Below the pieces are notes generated by a model that was not told where the DNA came from, did no database searches, and saw only the letters and a program-made list of their open reading frames with translations. A stretch of 64,000 bases of DNA from JAWKOK01 sp963698255 (GTDB taxonomy: Bacteria > Chloroflexota > Anaerolineae > Caldilineales > Caldilineaceae), in assembly GCA_963698255.1 (NCBI GenBank), contig CAVOQD010000008.1, forward strand, positions 124,001 through 188,000, given 5' to 3'. Numbering within the stretch: position 1 is the stretch's first letter; every line of letters starts with the position of its first letter. Below are positions 9,262 through 20,166 of the stretch, piece after piece. The position numbers and the translations under genes were made by a program.

Positions 9262-10383
9262 GCTTTTCGACAACCAAGATGAGGCCGGGCATGACGACGA
9301 TTCTGTCGGAGAAAATCGCCGGCATAGTGTGCACGATGCCCGTTCTCCGCAGCCAGACAGTGGTCATGCCGGCAGCAATGGGGTCGGTCTCGGGGATGAG
9401 AAAAATCCGATGTTGACCAAAGTGGCCGATCTGTTAGATGATATAGTAGAACCGGACAGCAAAATGGCGCCATCGCTAAACGAAGAGTGGCAGAGTTCGC
9501 TGGACGGACAAGAGGTATCGTCCGCACACGATCACCGTGATTTGGGCAAGGCTGAAGTAGGTCCAGTATCTGAAAAGAGTAGCCCAATTAACGCCAATTA
9601 TTCACAGGACAGCATGGGCGACGACGGAGTTCCTGAAGCCCAGAACGAAATCATCATTAGGGGTCGAGGCGATGGCGTGGCCATCGAACTGGGCAGTGGT
9701 GATTGGTCCCGTATGGTCGCAAATTTGGATGGACGGCTGGAACAAGCGTCCTCTTTTTTTCGAGGCGGCCAGGTTGCGCTTGGATACAGGATCGCGTCCG
9801 CTGGTTGAGACGGAATTAGAGCAAGTCTGTGCCATCTTTCATAAGTACAGTCTCTCTGTAGGCAACATCCGCACCGGCTTCTGAGCGCACATTCCAGGCT
9901 GCGATGACCCTGGGATTGGCCGCAACGCTGGACAGCCCAGACACCGATATTCGGACCGAGGCTACATTTGCCGCCTCGAATCTCGGCGGACAGACCCATT
10001 TTGTTTATCGGGGCAATTTGCGCTCCGGCCATGTACTGAACCGGCAGGAAAGCATCGTAATCATTGGCGATGTCAATCCGGGCGGCCATGTGATCAGTTC
10101 GGGTGATATTCTGATCTGGGGCCGTCTGCGTGGCGTCGCTCATGCGGGCGCAGAGGGCGATCTCAACGTGATCGTCAGTGCGCTGATGTTGGAGCCGACC
10201 CAGTTGCGCATCGCCAATATCATTGCCGTCGGACCGGGACAGAGCAACGGACAGCCGAGAGAGAAGCGGAAATCAACGGACTCTGTTGTACCCCAAGTCG
10301 CCTATGTCAGCGACGGCAAGCTTGTCATCCGGCAGTGGCAACAAGCGCGCCACGGTTTCCGCTCGGTACTCTTGGGCAGGTAA
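9254..10383 (+). CDS. minC: Septum-site-determining protein MinC with long acidic N-terminal extension (two frameshifts)
   Basis: The first 130 or so residues are polar, low-complexity and acidic (for example MSELFDNQDEAGHDDDSVGE). MinC_N follows from IIIRGRGDGVAIELGSGDWS. Breaks near 9780 and 9876 are each repaired by dropping one duplicated base. The MinC_C beta-helix domain carries HVLNRQESIVIIGDVNPGGH, DILIWGRLRGVAHAGAEGD and LEPTQLRIANII, all diagnostic. MinC inhibits FtsZ polymerisation away from mid-cell when recruited by MinD, encoded next. The restored length, about 375 residues, is longer than typical MinC because of the extension. Confidence 0.9.
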
Positions 10384-10521
10384 TCAATATCCGCAAAAAT
10401 CCTTTTCTCATTGCCGCAAGCGATCAGAGGCCGGATTTCTGTCATGCTTCACGCCCAATCGAGCCGGAGCGTCGGGTTCACTGAGAGATAGAGCCACCAT
10501 CACAGAAACGACGAAGTTTAT

Positions 10522-11314
10522 ATGCCTGGGACGATCATCACAGCAACATCCGGTAAGGGAGGGGTCGGTAAGACGACAACCGTTGCCAACATTGCAACGG
10601 CGTTGGCCCTTTTGGGACAACGAGTTATCACCGTTGACGCAGATATCGGATTGCGTAATCTGGACCTGGTATTGGGCCTGGAAAATCGGATCGTCTACGA
10701 TTTGCTTGATGTGGTTGAGGGCCGATGCCAGCTTCAACAGGCACTGGTGCGTGACACTCGGGTTGACCATCTCTACATGCTGGCCGCCGCACAGACTCGC
10801 GAGAAGTCGGACGTCAGCGGCCGAGCAGATGAAGGAACTCTGCGTCCAATTGCGCCAGATGGCTGATATTGTGCTCATCGATTCTCCTGCGGGGATCGAA
10901 CACGGTTTCCAGAACGCAATTGCGCCGGCAGATCGTACGCTGATCATCACTACGCCGGACGTGAGCGCACTGCGCGATGCAGACAAGGTCATCTATCTGC
11001 TGGAGCGGGATTGGCAGAGCCAGCCGGGTCTTGTCATCAATCGCTACAATCCGCGTCTGGCTCGCTATGGCGACCTGCGCGGCATTGATGATATTTTGGA
11101 TATCCTTGCGGTCGATCTGTTAGGCGTTGTCCCGGAAGACGATCAGATCATTCTGACTACCGATCGTGGCGTGCCGGCTGTGCTCAACAAGAATCTTTCG
11201 GTCAGTCAGGCCTATCTGAATATCGCACACAGAATTCTTGGTGAGAATGTCCCGCTGATGCGTTTCCGTGAGCCCGGATTTCGGGGCATGATGGCCCGAA
11301 TGTTTGGAAGGTAG
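10522..11314 (+). CDS. minD: Septum-site-determining ATPase MinD (one frameshift)
   Basis: It starts MPGTIITATSGKGGVGKTTT, the deviant Walker A of the MinD/ParA family, with VDADIGLRNLDLVLGLENR shortly after. The frame breaks at 10819-10820; dropping one G gives SAEQMKELCVQLRQMADIVL, leading to IDSPAGIEHGF (switch II/Walker B region). The C-terminus FREPGFRGMMARMFGR can form the amphipathic membrane-targeting helix. About 264 residues, the usual size. A 138-base gap separates it from minC. Confidence 0.95.
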
Positions 11315-11329
11315 TTATCAATAAGATCA

Positions 11330-12431
11330 GTGCGTATGCGACGTGAATACAGTTGGCGAAACTTTGACTGGCCGCTCCTGATTGCCGTTATCGTTCTCTG
11401 CGGCATCGGCATTGCCATGATCTATAGCGCCACCATCACCACGATTGACCTGGCTGACTACTGGACGCGACAGTTGCTGTTTGTCGGGTTGGGTCTGGTT
11501 GTGCTGGCGGTGACGGCTCTTTTTGATTATCACAATATGGAACTGCTGGCATTGCCTGCATATCTATTTTTCGTGGTATCGCTGGTAGCCGTACTGTTGA
11601 TAGGCGCGGCGCAGGGCGGTTCTACGCGCTGGATCAGCATCGGCGGCACGTTGGTGCAGCCGACCGAGGCAGGGAAGTTCCTCGTCATCATCTTCATGGC
11701 CTGGTATCTTAGCTGGTTCCATGATCGCATGCAGCGGTTGCCCTATCTGTTGGGCGCGTTGGTCCTCTTGCTTGCTCCGCTGGTGCTTGTCTACCTGCAG
11801 CCGGATCTGGGCATGACTGTCACGCTTGCCTTTCTTGGCGGCGTTCTGATCCTTGTGGGCGGCATTCGATTCTGGCAGATCGGTCTCATGGCAGGAGCCG
11901 CTGTTGCGATGGCTCCTTTCCTCTGGGGTACTTTGCAAGGCTATATGCTTGAGCGTATCCAGGTTTTTCTGGATCCTCAGGGCAATCGCGGATGCGGCCT
12001 TTAACATCAATCAAGCCATGATCGCAGTCGGTTCCGGCGGCTGGCTGGGGCGAGGCTGGCGTTTCGGCAGCCAGAATCAGCTTCACTTTTTACGTGTTCG
12101 CCATACTGACTTCATCTTCAGCGTGATCGCTGAGGAACTCGGCATGGTCGGCTCCATACTGATCCTCGGGCTGCTCTTTTTTGTCATCTGGCGGCTGCTG
12201 CGCATTGCAGATCGCGCCCAGGATCACTTTGGACGCCTGATCGCCACGGGCGTCGCCGCCCTCATCTTCTTTCAGGTCTTCGTCAACGTCGGCATGAATC
12301 TGAGCCTGGTGCCGGTGACCGGTCTGACGCTCCCCTTTGTCAGCTACGGCGGCAGTAGTCTTCTCTCGCTGATGATCGCCGTCGGTTTGGCCCAGAGCGT
12401 GGCTATGCGCTACCGTGAACGGGAGTATTAG
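11330..12431 (+). CDS. rodA: Lipid II polymerase RodA, SEDS family (one frameshift)
   Basis: A multispan SEDS protein. It has WPLLIAVIVLCGIGIAMIYS at the start, GGSTRWISIGGTLVQPTEAG, and LVYLQPDLGMTVTLAFLGG with the conserved QPDLG aspartate. The frame breaks at 11990-11991; dropping one G gives GNRDAAFNINQAMIAVGSGG. The C-terminal signature VTGLTLPFVSYGGSSLLSLM is intact. About 367 residues. ATG 11336 may be the true start instead of GTG 11330. RodA polymerises glycan strands with the upstream PBP2. Confidence 0.94.
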
Positions 12432-12434
12432 ACC

Positions 12435-13500
12435 ATGCGCCTGCGCCTTGACGGTCGACCGATGCCGGCTAACACGATCTGCCGGGGCCTACTCCGGGGG
12501 TCGATGAGACTTTTTCGTTTGGGTGCGGTGTGCATATTGTTGCTCGTGATATCGAACATGGGTGATGTCGTAGTGTATGCCGATGGGGGCGCCGCGCTTC
12601 CTGAACAACCGACGGAGAGCCTGGCCGAACCGGCGTCGGAAGAAGCGTCTGCAACAGCCGATCAATCCTCCGTTGCGGCTGAGGACGGAGTAGATGAACC
12701 GACCGTCGGCGAGGCAAACGACAGCGCCAGCATTGACGGCAACTCTGAAGAGAATATTGTGGTTCATGCCGCTGCTGTAGAAGCTGCGCCCGATGCACTT
12801 GTTGTCGATTCTTCACGGGCCTCGGAGAGCGACGCCGAGCGTGCTAGGTCGGAGAGCAGCGGGAAAGCCGTTATTGCTGTCGATGTTAAAGCGGAAGCGA
12901 TGGCCTTGCCGGCCTGGCGATTGCTCGAACCTTCCTATGCCGCTGAAACGCCTCTGCCGGCAAGCGGGAAGGCGATGTACTATAATCCTGGCGTGATGGA
13001 TCGTGTGGTTGAGAGCCGCATCAAATATGACCATATCGATCCGTGCGAGGAATGTATTGGCCGCGTCGCCATGTTGCGTTTTGGAGATGTCAACCGCAAA
13101 GTCTGGTTGCAGATATACGGTTCACATCTGGAGGGGCCGTACCATGTGATTGATGCCGCGGCAACCCAGCATGTCGGCATGTTGATTGAGCGTAATTGGA
13201 TATTGGATGTTGACTATCAGACTGCCCAACGTTGGGGCATGCGAATGCCTTACGTGACGATCTGGGAACACCCGCCGCTCGACATTTTGCTGGCCAACTT
13301 TGCTCTTCCTCTGCAATTGGACTGCGACCATGAGTCCATCGACATTTTTTTCATCGTTGCCTCATAGCGCTGCAGGTGCGGTCGCCGACCAGTTCGACGG
13401 ATCTGTCGCCGCCAAACAGAACCTGAGGATGCAGCACAGAGATGTGGACAGTTACGTTGATCTTCTGAGCGATGTGCCGCTCGAACTCTATGTGAAATAG
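12435..13500 (+). CDS. Secreted protein with possible double-psi barrel (RlpA-like), function unknown
   Basis: It starts three bases after rodA. A basic N-terminus and hydrophobic segment (LFRLGAVCILLLVISNMGDV) form a signal peptide or anchor. About 130 low-complexity Ala/Glu/Ser residues follow, then a globular region from GKAMYYNPGVMDRVVESRI through CEECIGRVAMLRFGD to MRMPYVTIWEHPP. 'GKAMYYNPG' and the spacing of short strands recall the RlpA/expansin barrel, but this is tentative. The frame stops at 13367. Removing a T from the T7 run near 13345 continues it to a stop at 13500, only three bases before the terminator stem, which supports the longer version. Confidence 0.65.
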
Positions 13501-13503
13501 CCG

Positions 13504-13565
13504 ATATCAACGCACAAAAAGAGCGGGCCGCTGCACAGCGGCCCGCTCTTTTTGTGCGTTGATAT
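13504..13565. terminator. Bidirectional terminator, 30-bp perfect stem, 2-base loop
   Basis: Bases 13504-13533 are exactly complementary to 13536-13565. The stem has a GAGCGGGCCGCTG core flanked by A5 on the left and T5 on the right, so it works as an intrinsic terminator on either strand. It lies between the converging rodA operon and nuoN. Confidence 0.95.
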
Positions 13566-13577
13566 GCTGATTGGCTG

Positions 13578-15052
13578 CTAGAAGCTGCCCAGTCCGGTCT
13601 GGAAGAGACTCGTCCACATCCCAGGTGCGATACCGATAATGATGGTGAAGGCCGCCGCCAGCCCAAGTCCGATTGCCAATGGCAGCGATGTCATGCCCGG
13701 CGAACCCGAATCTGTTTCGGCGATCGGCTCCTTGAAATACATGACGACGATGACTCGCAGGTAGTAGTAGGCGCCGACAACGCTGCCAAGCAGGGCAAAG
13801 ACGGCCAGCCAGGCCCACCCGCCGGCGACCGCTGCCTGGAAGACCAGCAGCTTGCCGAAGAAACCGGCCAGGGGCGGCATACCGCTCAGTCCGAACATGA
13901 AGACGGCGATCACAAAGGCAAGTTTCGGGCGCACCTTTGACAGACCGGTGGCCGTTGCGATGGAGGCGTCGCTCTCTTCGATGTTCTCCAGGGCAATGAC
14001 CGCGGCCAGCGCGCCCATGTTCATGAAGGCGTAGCTGAACAGGTAGAAGAGGGCCGCATTGGCGCCGGCTTCCGTCCCCGGCGTCAACGCCACAAGAATG
14101 TAGCCGGCGTTGGCAATGCTCGAATAGGCGAGCAGACGCTTGAGGCTGGTCTGGCGCAGGGCCGCCAAGTTGCCCAACGTGATGGTCAGCACGGCCAGGA
14201 TGGCCAGAATCCAGCCCCAGTTGGCCTGTTGCGCCGGCACCGCAATCACCAGCACGCGGATCATGGCCGCAAAGGCCGCCGCCTTGGTCCCCGCACTCAT
14301 GAAGGCCGTCACAGGCGTGGGCGAGCCCTGATAGACGTCCGGCGTCCACATGTGGAAGGGGACCAGGCTGACCTTGAAGCGCGAAGCCCGCAATCAGCAG
14401 GGCGATGCCGGGATAGAGCAGAAATGAATCGGCATTGCCTGAGCCGACCATCTCCGAGATGGCATTGTATTGGGTGCTGCCGGTTGCGCCGTAGATCAGC
14501 GCCGCGCCGTAGACAAAGAAGGTGCTGGCAAAGGCGCCGAGCAGGAAATACTTCATGCTGGCTTCAGCACTGCGCGGCGCTCTTGCGGTAGATCCCGGTC
14601 AGAATGTAGAGGCCCAGCGAGAAGATCTCCAGCGCCAGGAAGAGGATGATCAGATCGTTGGCCAGCCCCATCAACATCATGCCGGCGGCGCAGAGCAGAA
14701 TCAGCGCGTAATATTCGCCGACCTGTTTGTTGATGCGCGGAATGTAGGCGACGCTCAGCAAAATGGTCAAGCCGGTCGCCACCAGCACAATCATGCTCAG
14801 ACCCAGTGCGAACTGGTCGGAAATGGCGGCATCCTGGAAGGTCAACGTCGGTTTTCCCCACAACCACGCCACAGAGAGCCCGGAGGCGATCACGCCGGCC
14901 ATTGCGATCCAGGGCAGGGCAGCCCTTGTCTTGGGGTTCTGGGCGTCTGTAAAGACGTCGAAGAACATGACGAAAACGGTGAACAGTACCAATACCAACT
15001 CAGGCAGGAGAACGCTCAGGTTGAAATTGGCGATGGATGACAGTTCAGGCAT
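13578..15052 (-). CDS. nuoN: NADH-quinone oxidoreductase subunit N (two frameshifts)
   Basis: Last gene of the minus-strand complex I operon, starting MPELSSIANFNLSVLLPELV two bases after the nuoM stop. The frame breaks near 14578 and 14385, each fixed by dropping one base. The middle part reads EASMKYFLLGAFASTFFVYG and the last part has FKVSLVPFHMWTPDVYQGSP with the conserved channel lysine. It ends GLGSF just before the shared terminator. About 490 residues with many membrane helices. It is one of the three antiporter-like, proton-translocating subunits. Confidence 0.93.
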
Positions 15053-15054
15053 GG

Positions 15055-16644
15055 CTATCGCTGCGCCCCCTTAAAGAGTTCAGCCGTAGAGAAGTCAACT
15101 GCGTGCGATCCGGGTGCAGCCAATTCATCGATGAGTTCAGATGTGTCGATCTGGAGAACCACAGCGCTATTGCTGCGCGCCATCTGCTCGGTGAGCGCTT
15201 CAACTGACGGGTTGATCTTGTCGAAGAAGAGATTGGGGAAGAGGCCGATGATGAAGAAGAGCGCCACCAGCGGCACCAACATGCCGATCTCGTGGATGTT
15301 CAGGTCTTTCAGATGCTCGGCGTCGTTTGCCGGATTCGTAATCGGTCCCTGTGCAATCTTGCGGAAGGCGGTCAACAGATACCAGGCGGCCAGAATCACG
15401 CCCAATGCGCCCAGCACGGTGAAGATGGGCTGGTATTCGAACATGCCGAGCAGGATGGTGAATTCGCCGACAAAGCCGTTCAGGCCCGGCAGACCGGCGC
15501 TGCTCATGATGACCACCAGGAAGATCGACGAGAAGATGGGCACGCTCTTCCAGAGACCGCCAAAGTCGTCGAGCTGACGCGTGTGTCGCCGCTCGTAGAT
15601 GAGACCGACCATCAGGAAGAGTGCGCCGGTGCTCAAGCCGTGATTGACCATCTGCAGCACTGCGCCGCTGATGCCCTGCTCGTTGAGCGCAAAGATGCCG
15701 AGCATCACAAAGCCCAGGTGGGCGACGGAACTGTAGGCGACCAGCGACTTGACGTCCTTCTGCACCAGCGCAACCATGGCCCCGTAGAGGATGCCGATGA
15801 CGGCCAACGTGGCAATGATCCAGCCCAACTCGGCGGCTGCGGCAGGGAAGAGCGGCAAGGCGAAGCGTACATAGCCATAGGTGCCCATCTTGAGCAGAAC
15901 GCCGGCCAGCACAATGGAGCCGGCTGTGGGCGCCTGAACATGGGCATCGGGCAACCAGGTGTGCAGCGGGAAGATGGGCACCTTGACGGCGAAGCCGATG
16001 GCGAAGAGGGTGAAGACCCACATCTGGAAGTTTGCGCCAAACTGTACGCCGGTCAGTTCCGCGATATCGGCCGTGCCGGTGGCCGAGTAGACCGCCAGGA
16101 TACCGACAAACAAGAACGCAGATCCGGCAAATGTGTAGAGGAAGAACTTGGTCGTCGCATAGAGCCGGTTGGCGCCGCCCCAGAGACCGATGAGAAAGTA
16201 CATCGGAATCAGGCTCACCTCAAAGAAGAGGAAGAAGAGCACCATGTCCAGCGCCAGAAAGACGCCGGTCATCGCCGTCTGCAAGACCAGCATGAGGGCC
16301 AGATAGGGCCCCACCGTCTCTTTGACGTAGAGATTGCTGAAGTAGATGACGATGGGCATGAGGAACGTGGTCAGCAGAACCAGGAAGAGGCTGATGCCGT
16401 CGACGCCCAGGTGGTAGCTCAGGTTGTAGGCGGGCAGCCACTCAAATTGCTCGACAAACTGCATCCCGGCCTCGCCGTTCCGCCAGAAGACCAATAGCAG
16501 AAGGCTGATGGCAAATGTGAGGAGGCTGAAGGTCAGAGCCGTATATTTTTGATATTGCTCGTTGGAGATCAACAGCACCACGCCTGCGCCGACAAGGGGC
16601 AGAAATATGATAGCTGAGAGCAAAAACGGGATAGAAAACGTCAT
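15055..16644 (-). CDS. nuoM: NADH-quinone oxidoreductase subunit M
   Basis: 529 undamaged residues, about 14 predicted helices. LFFLFFEVSLIPMYFLIGLW carries the conserved TM5 glutamate and FAVKVPIFPLHTWLPDAHVQ the conserved TM7 lysine and following His; GFVGEFTILLGMFEY is typical of the C-terminal half. It is an antiporter-like proton channel of the complex I membrane arm. nuoL lies upstream about 100 bases away and nuoN follows after two bases. Confidence 0.96.
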   Translation of the reverse strand: MTFSIPFLLSAIIFLPLVGAGVVLLISNEQYQKYTALTFSLLTFAISLLLLVFWRNGEAGMQFVEQFEWLPAYNLSYHLGVDGISLFLVLLTTFLMPIVIYFSNLYVKETVGPYLALMLVLQTAMTGVFLALDMVLFFLFFEVSLIPMYFLIGLWGGANRLYATTKFFLYTFAGSAFLFVGILAVYSATGTADIAELTGVQFGANFQMWVFTLFAIGFAVKVPIFPLHTWLPDAHVQAPTAGSIVLAGVLLKMGTYGYVRFALPLFPAAAAELGWIIATLAVIGILYGAMVALVQKDVKSLVAYSSVAHLGFVMLGIFALNEQGISGAVLQMVNHGLSTGALFLMVGLIYERRHTRQLDDFGGLWKSVPIFSSIFLVVIMSSAGLPGLNGFVGEFTILLGMFEYQPIFTVLGALGVILAAWYLLTAFRKIAQGPITNPANDAEHLKDLNIHEIGMLVPLVALFFIIGLFPNLFFDKINPSVEALTEQMARSNSAVVLQIDTSELIDELAAPGSHAVDFSTAELFKGAQR

Positions 16645-16747
16645 ATGTCTATCCTACCTTAGGTCCTAATGGTTTCTGTGACGGTACAGAGTAGCCGTAA
16701 CTCCCCACCGTTTCTGACAAAGAACTGCTCAGAGAACGCTCGTTGGG

Positions 16748-18656
16748 CTAACCGCCAAAGATGTAGACGACCGCAATCACGACCACGCCCACAAAAATGC
16801 TCAGCGCGTAGGTTGGTATCTTGCCGTTTTGTAGAGTGCGAACACGTTCACCGGCAACCAACGTGTAGTGACCGATACCGTTGACCGCGCCGTCGATGTA
16901 CTTTCTGATCGACCGCGGCGGCAAACCAATTCGACAGCTTGAGCAATGGGTTGACAATCGCACGTGTATAAAACTCATCCACGTAGTAGGCGTTCTGCAG
17001 CACCGGCTCCATGAAGGCGAAGCGTTGGCTGACCCGCTGGACCCAGTTTTCGCGTGTGCGATAGAGCGAGTAGGCCACGACGAAACCGAAGATGGACACG
17101 ACGAAGCTGAAGGTCAACGCAGCCAGTTCCATGGCCAGCGACGGCACATGGGGATGGCCGACTGACGGCTCCAGGAAGTGTTCCATGCTCACCAGGAACG
17201 GGAGATTGAGCACGCCGGCAATCGTGGTCAACACGGCCAGGATGATCAGCGGCCAGGTCATCAGCGAAGGACTCTCGTGGGCATGGTCGTACAGTTCCTT
17301 GTCACGCGGCTTGCCTGAGAAGACCAGGAAGAGCATGCGGAAGCTGTAGACTGCGGTCAGGAACGCTGTGAGCATGCCCAGGACGTATGCGATCGGCGCC
17401 TCACCCAGGGCGCCCAGCAGAATCGCATCCTTGGAGAAGAAGCCGGCAAAGGGCGGAATGCCGGCCAACGCCGCGACGCCGATCAGGAAGGTCCAGTAGG
17501 TGATGGGCATTTTGTGCTTGAGACCGCCCATCTTGCGGATGTCCAGTTCGCCGTGCATGGCGTGCATGACGCTGCCCGCGCCCAGGAAGAGCAACGCTTT
17601 GAAAAAGGCATGGGTCGTCAGATGGAAGATGGCGGCACCGTAGGCGCCCACGCCCACGCTGACCATCATGTAGCCAAGCTGTGAGATGGTCGAATAGGCG
17701 AGGATCTTCTTGAGATCGGTCTGTACCAGGGCAATGGTGGCGGCGAAGAAGGCCGTCAGCACCCCGATGTAGGCCGCCGCCATCGAGATCTCCGGCGCCA
17801 CGTGCCACAGGACATTGGTGCGGGCGATCATGTAGATGCCTGCGGTCACCATGGTCGCCGCATGGATCAGCGCCGAGACCGGCGTCGGGCCGGCCATGGC
17901 GTCGGGCAGCCAGACGTAGAGCGGAATCTGCGCGCTCTTGCCGGTTGCGCCCAACAGCAGCAGCAGACAGATGATGCTGGCGGTGGCAACGGCCAATCCA
18001 TTGAGATGGATGGCCTCGCCCAACTCAAGGAAGTCAAGCGTGCCCAGCGTCGTCCAGATCAGCACCATGGCCAGAATCAGGCCGAAGTCACCGACTCGGT
18101 TGACCAGGAACGCCTTTTTGCCGGCGTCTGCGTAGTAGCCGTAGGTGTCGTCGCCACGGTCAAACCAGAAGCCGATCAACAGGAAGGATGCCAGGCCCAC
18201 GCCTTCCCAGCCGACGAACATGGCCAGGAAGTTGTCGCCGAGCACCAGAATCAACATGGCCAGCACGAAGAAGTTCAGGTAGACGAAGTAACGCTGATAG
18301 CGCTCGTCATCTGCCATGTAGCTCATGGAATAGAGGTGAATCAGCGAGCCGACGCCGGTGATCACCAGCACCATGGTCATACTCAGCGGGTCGACGAGCA
18401 GTGCTGCGCTGACGCTGAAAGCGCCGACGGTGATCCACTCGTAGAGCGGTACGATGATCTCGCGTTCTTCGACCGGCAACGTGAACATGGCCAGGGTAAG
18501 CAGCAGTCCGACGACAAAGGACGCGGCCACCGCAGCGGTAGCGATGCTGCCGATGATCGTCTTGCTCAGTTTCTGACCGGCAAATAGGTTGATCAGAGCC
18601 CCTGCGGCTGGAAACAGGATCAGCATCCAGGCCAGATAATACAACGGGAAAGGCAT
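16748..18656 (-). CDS. nuoL: NADH-quinone oxidoreductase subunit L (one frameshift)
   Basis: It carries DNFLAMFVGWEGVGLASFLL (TM5 glutamate), GATGKSAQIPLYVWLPDAMA (TM7 lysine) and VSALIHAATMVTAGIYMIAR. The loop before the C-terminal half reads SVMHAMHGELDIRKMGGLKH, the ordinary short form. Near 16903, removing one A gives DQKYIDGAVNGIGHYTLVAG and a final helix ending VVVIAVVYIFGG at 16748. Restored length about 636 residues. It is the distal proton-pumping subunit, which also contributes the lateral helix in NuoL proteins. Confidence 0.95.
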
Positions 18657-18679
18657 GAGACGTTCCTCTTTGAGCTATA

Positions 18680-18982
18680 CTACCACTTCAGCAGATTGAT
18701 TTCGCCGATGTTTGTGGTTCCGGAATGACGCTGATAGGCGATCAGAATGGCCAATCCCACGGCGACTTCGGCTGCTGCGACTGCCATGATCACGAAGACA
18801 AAGATCTGGCCGTTGAGATTGCCCCACTGGTTGCTCAACGCGATCAGTGTCAGGTTCACGCTGTTGAGCATCATCTCCACACACATGAAGATAATCAGCG
18901 CGTTGCGTCGGGTAAGCACACCGGCCGCGCCGATGATGAAGATAAGGGCGCCTAGAACAAGGTATAAGTTGATCGAAACCAC
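18680..18982 (-). CDS. nuoK: NADH-quinone oxidoreductase subunit K
   Basis: 100 residues, three helices, normal length. The conserved acidic residues lie in LIIFMCVEMMLNSVNLTLIA and AVAAAEVAVGLAILIAYQRH, which contribute to the proton path in the membrane arm. It follows nuoJ by 61 bases and precedes nuoL by 23. Confidence 0.96.
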   Translation of the reverse strand: MVSINLYLVLGALIFIIGAAGVLTRRNALIIFMCVEMMLNSVNLTLIALSNQWGNLNGQIFVFVIMAVAAAEVAVGLAILIAYQRHSGTTNIGEINLLKW

Positions 18983-19043
18983 GGATCATTTCCTCCTAAG
19001 TCGTTGTCGGTAGTGCCGACTCAGACGACTCATATCACAGCGA

Positions 19044-19562
19044 CTACTGGGCTGATTCTGAGTCGGGCAGGCGGGCAACCAGCAGCGCGCCAATCAGCGC
19101 AACCAGCAGCAGTACAGCAACCAATTCTACCGGCAGGATGTACTTTGTGAACAGTTCCATGCCGACCGCATACGGTGTGCCGCCGGCTAGGCTCTCGGGA
19201 TTGGCGGGAGCGCCGCCGAATGCAGACATCAGCGAGAACATCATGCTGCCCATCAGGACCAGGCCGAGCGCAAGGCCGATGTAGGGTCCCCAGGTCATCT
19301 CCTTGAACTCGTCCTCCAGGCTTTCGCTGCCCAACAGCATGATCACAAAGAGGATCAGGATGACGATGCCGCCGGCGTAGATGATGATCTGAATGGCCGC
19401 CAGAAATTGGGCTTCAAGCGTGATGTACAGCACAGCCAACGTTGCAAAGTGGGCCAGCAAGAAGAGCGCACCGTGAATCGGCTGTCGGCTTGTGACGACG
19501 CCGACCGCGGCTGCGATGCTCACAGCGCCAACCAGAATGAAAAATAACATTGCCCAAGACAT
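19044..19562 (-). CDS. nuoJ: NADH-quinone oxidoreductase subunit J
   Basis: 172 residues with five predicted helices. The signature IHGALFLLAHFATLAVLYIT and the IQIIIYAGGIVILILFVIML block are characteristic, including the Gly-rich TM3 that undergoes a pi-bulge switch in complex I. The C-terminal helix VELVAVLLLVALIGALLVAR is typical. Position between nuoI and nuoK agrees. Confidence 0.96.
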   Translation of the reverse strand: MSWAMLFFILVGAVSIAAAVGVVTSRQPIHGALFLLAHFATLAVLYITLEAQFLAAIQIIIYAGGIVILILFVIMLLGSESLEDEFKEMTWGPYIGLALGLVLMGSMMFSLMSAFGGAPANPESLAGGTPYAVGMELFTKYILPVELVAVLLLVALIGALLVARLPDSESAQ

Positions 19563-19593
19563 AAAACTTACCCTCTATACTGAGCTGAACCAG

Positions 19594-20094
19594 CTACTCC
19601 GGACGAATGATAACATTCGGCATGCCCGGATTGAGCAGCGCTTCTTTGTCCAAAATGAAATCTTCTCGGCTGAAATTGGCCAGGGCGAACTCGTGGCCCA
19701 GCACAATCGCTTCAGTCGGACAGGCTTCTTCGCAGTCTCCGCAGAAGACACAGCGCAGCAGATTGACCTCGTAGATCTTCGCATAGCGTTCGCCCGGCGA
19801 GGTCGGGTCGTCGGCGTCGTTCTCCGCCGCATCCACATAGATGGCCCCGGTGGGACAGGCTGCTTCGCACAACATGCAGCCGATGCAGCGTTCCATGCCG
19901 TTTTCGTAGCGACGCAGTTCGTGGCGACCACGGAAACGGGGATAGAGTGCAATCGCCTCAAACGGATACTCAACAGTCACCGGCTTCTTGGTGAGCTGGT
20001 TGAGCGTCACGCCCATCGCCTTGCCGATATCGATAGCGCCTTTGAAATAATCGTTCAGAGCCATATCTTGTCTGTCCCTAGAAAATGTCCGCAA
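19594..20094 (-). CDS. nuoI: NADH-quinone oxidoreductase subunit I, 2x[4Fe-4S]
   Basis: 166 residues. Two ferredoxin-type motifs carry the N6a and N6b clusters: CIGCMLCEAACPTGAIYV and CVFCGDCEEACPTEAIVL. It passes electrons from the peripheral arm toward NuoB. The start MALNDYFKGAIDIGKAMGVT follows a 72-base gap from nuoH containing a hairpin repeat; an earlier in-frame ATG at 20094 adds nine residues (MRTFSRDRQ), so the true start may be ATG at 20061. Confidence 0.95.
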   Translation of the reverse strand: MRTFSRDRQDMALNDYFKGAIDIGKAMGVTLNQLTKKPVTVEYPFEAIALYPRFRGRHELRRYENGMERCIGCMLCEAACPTGAIYVDAAENDADDPTSPGERYAKIYEVNLLRCVFCGDCEEACPTEAIVLGHEFALANFSREDFILDKEALLNPGMPNVIIRPE

Positions 20095-20124
20095 TCAGTG
20101 CTGGTCAGCAAGATGGTCGGCTCC

Positions 20125-20154
20125 GTAGAGACGCAAAATCTTGCGTCTCGCTAC
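20125..20154. repeat. Hairpin repeat GAGACGCAA...TTGCGTCTC
   Basis: A nine-base perfect stem (20128-20136 with 20141-20149) and four-base loop lie in the nuoH-nuoI gap. GAGACGCNANATNTTGCGTCTC-type palindromes are widespread intergenic repeats in several filamentous phyla. It may stabilise or attenuate the operon transcript; there is no T-run for termination. Confidence 0.6.
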
Positions 20155-20166
20155 TTGACATGTACG

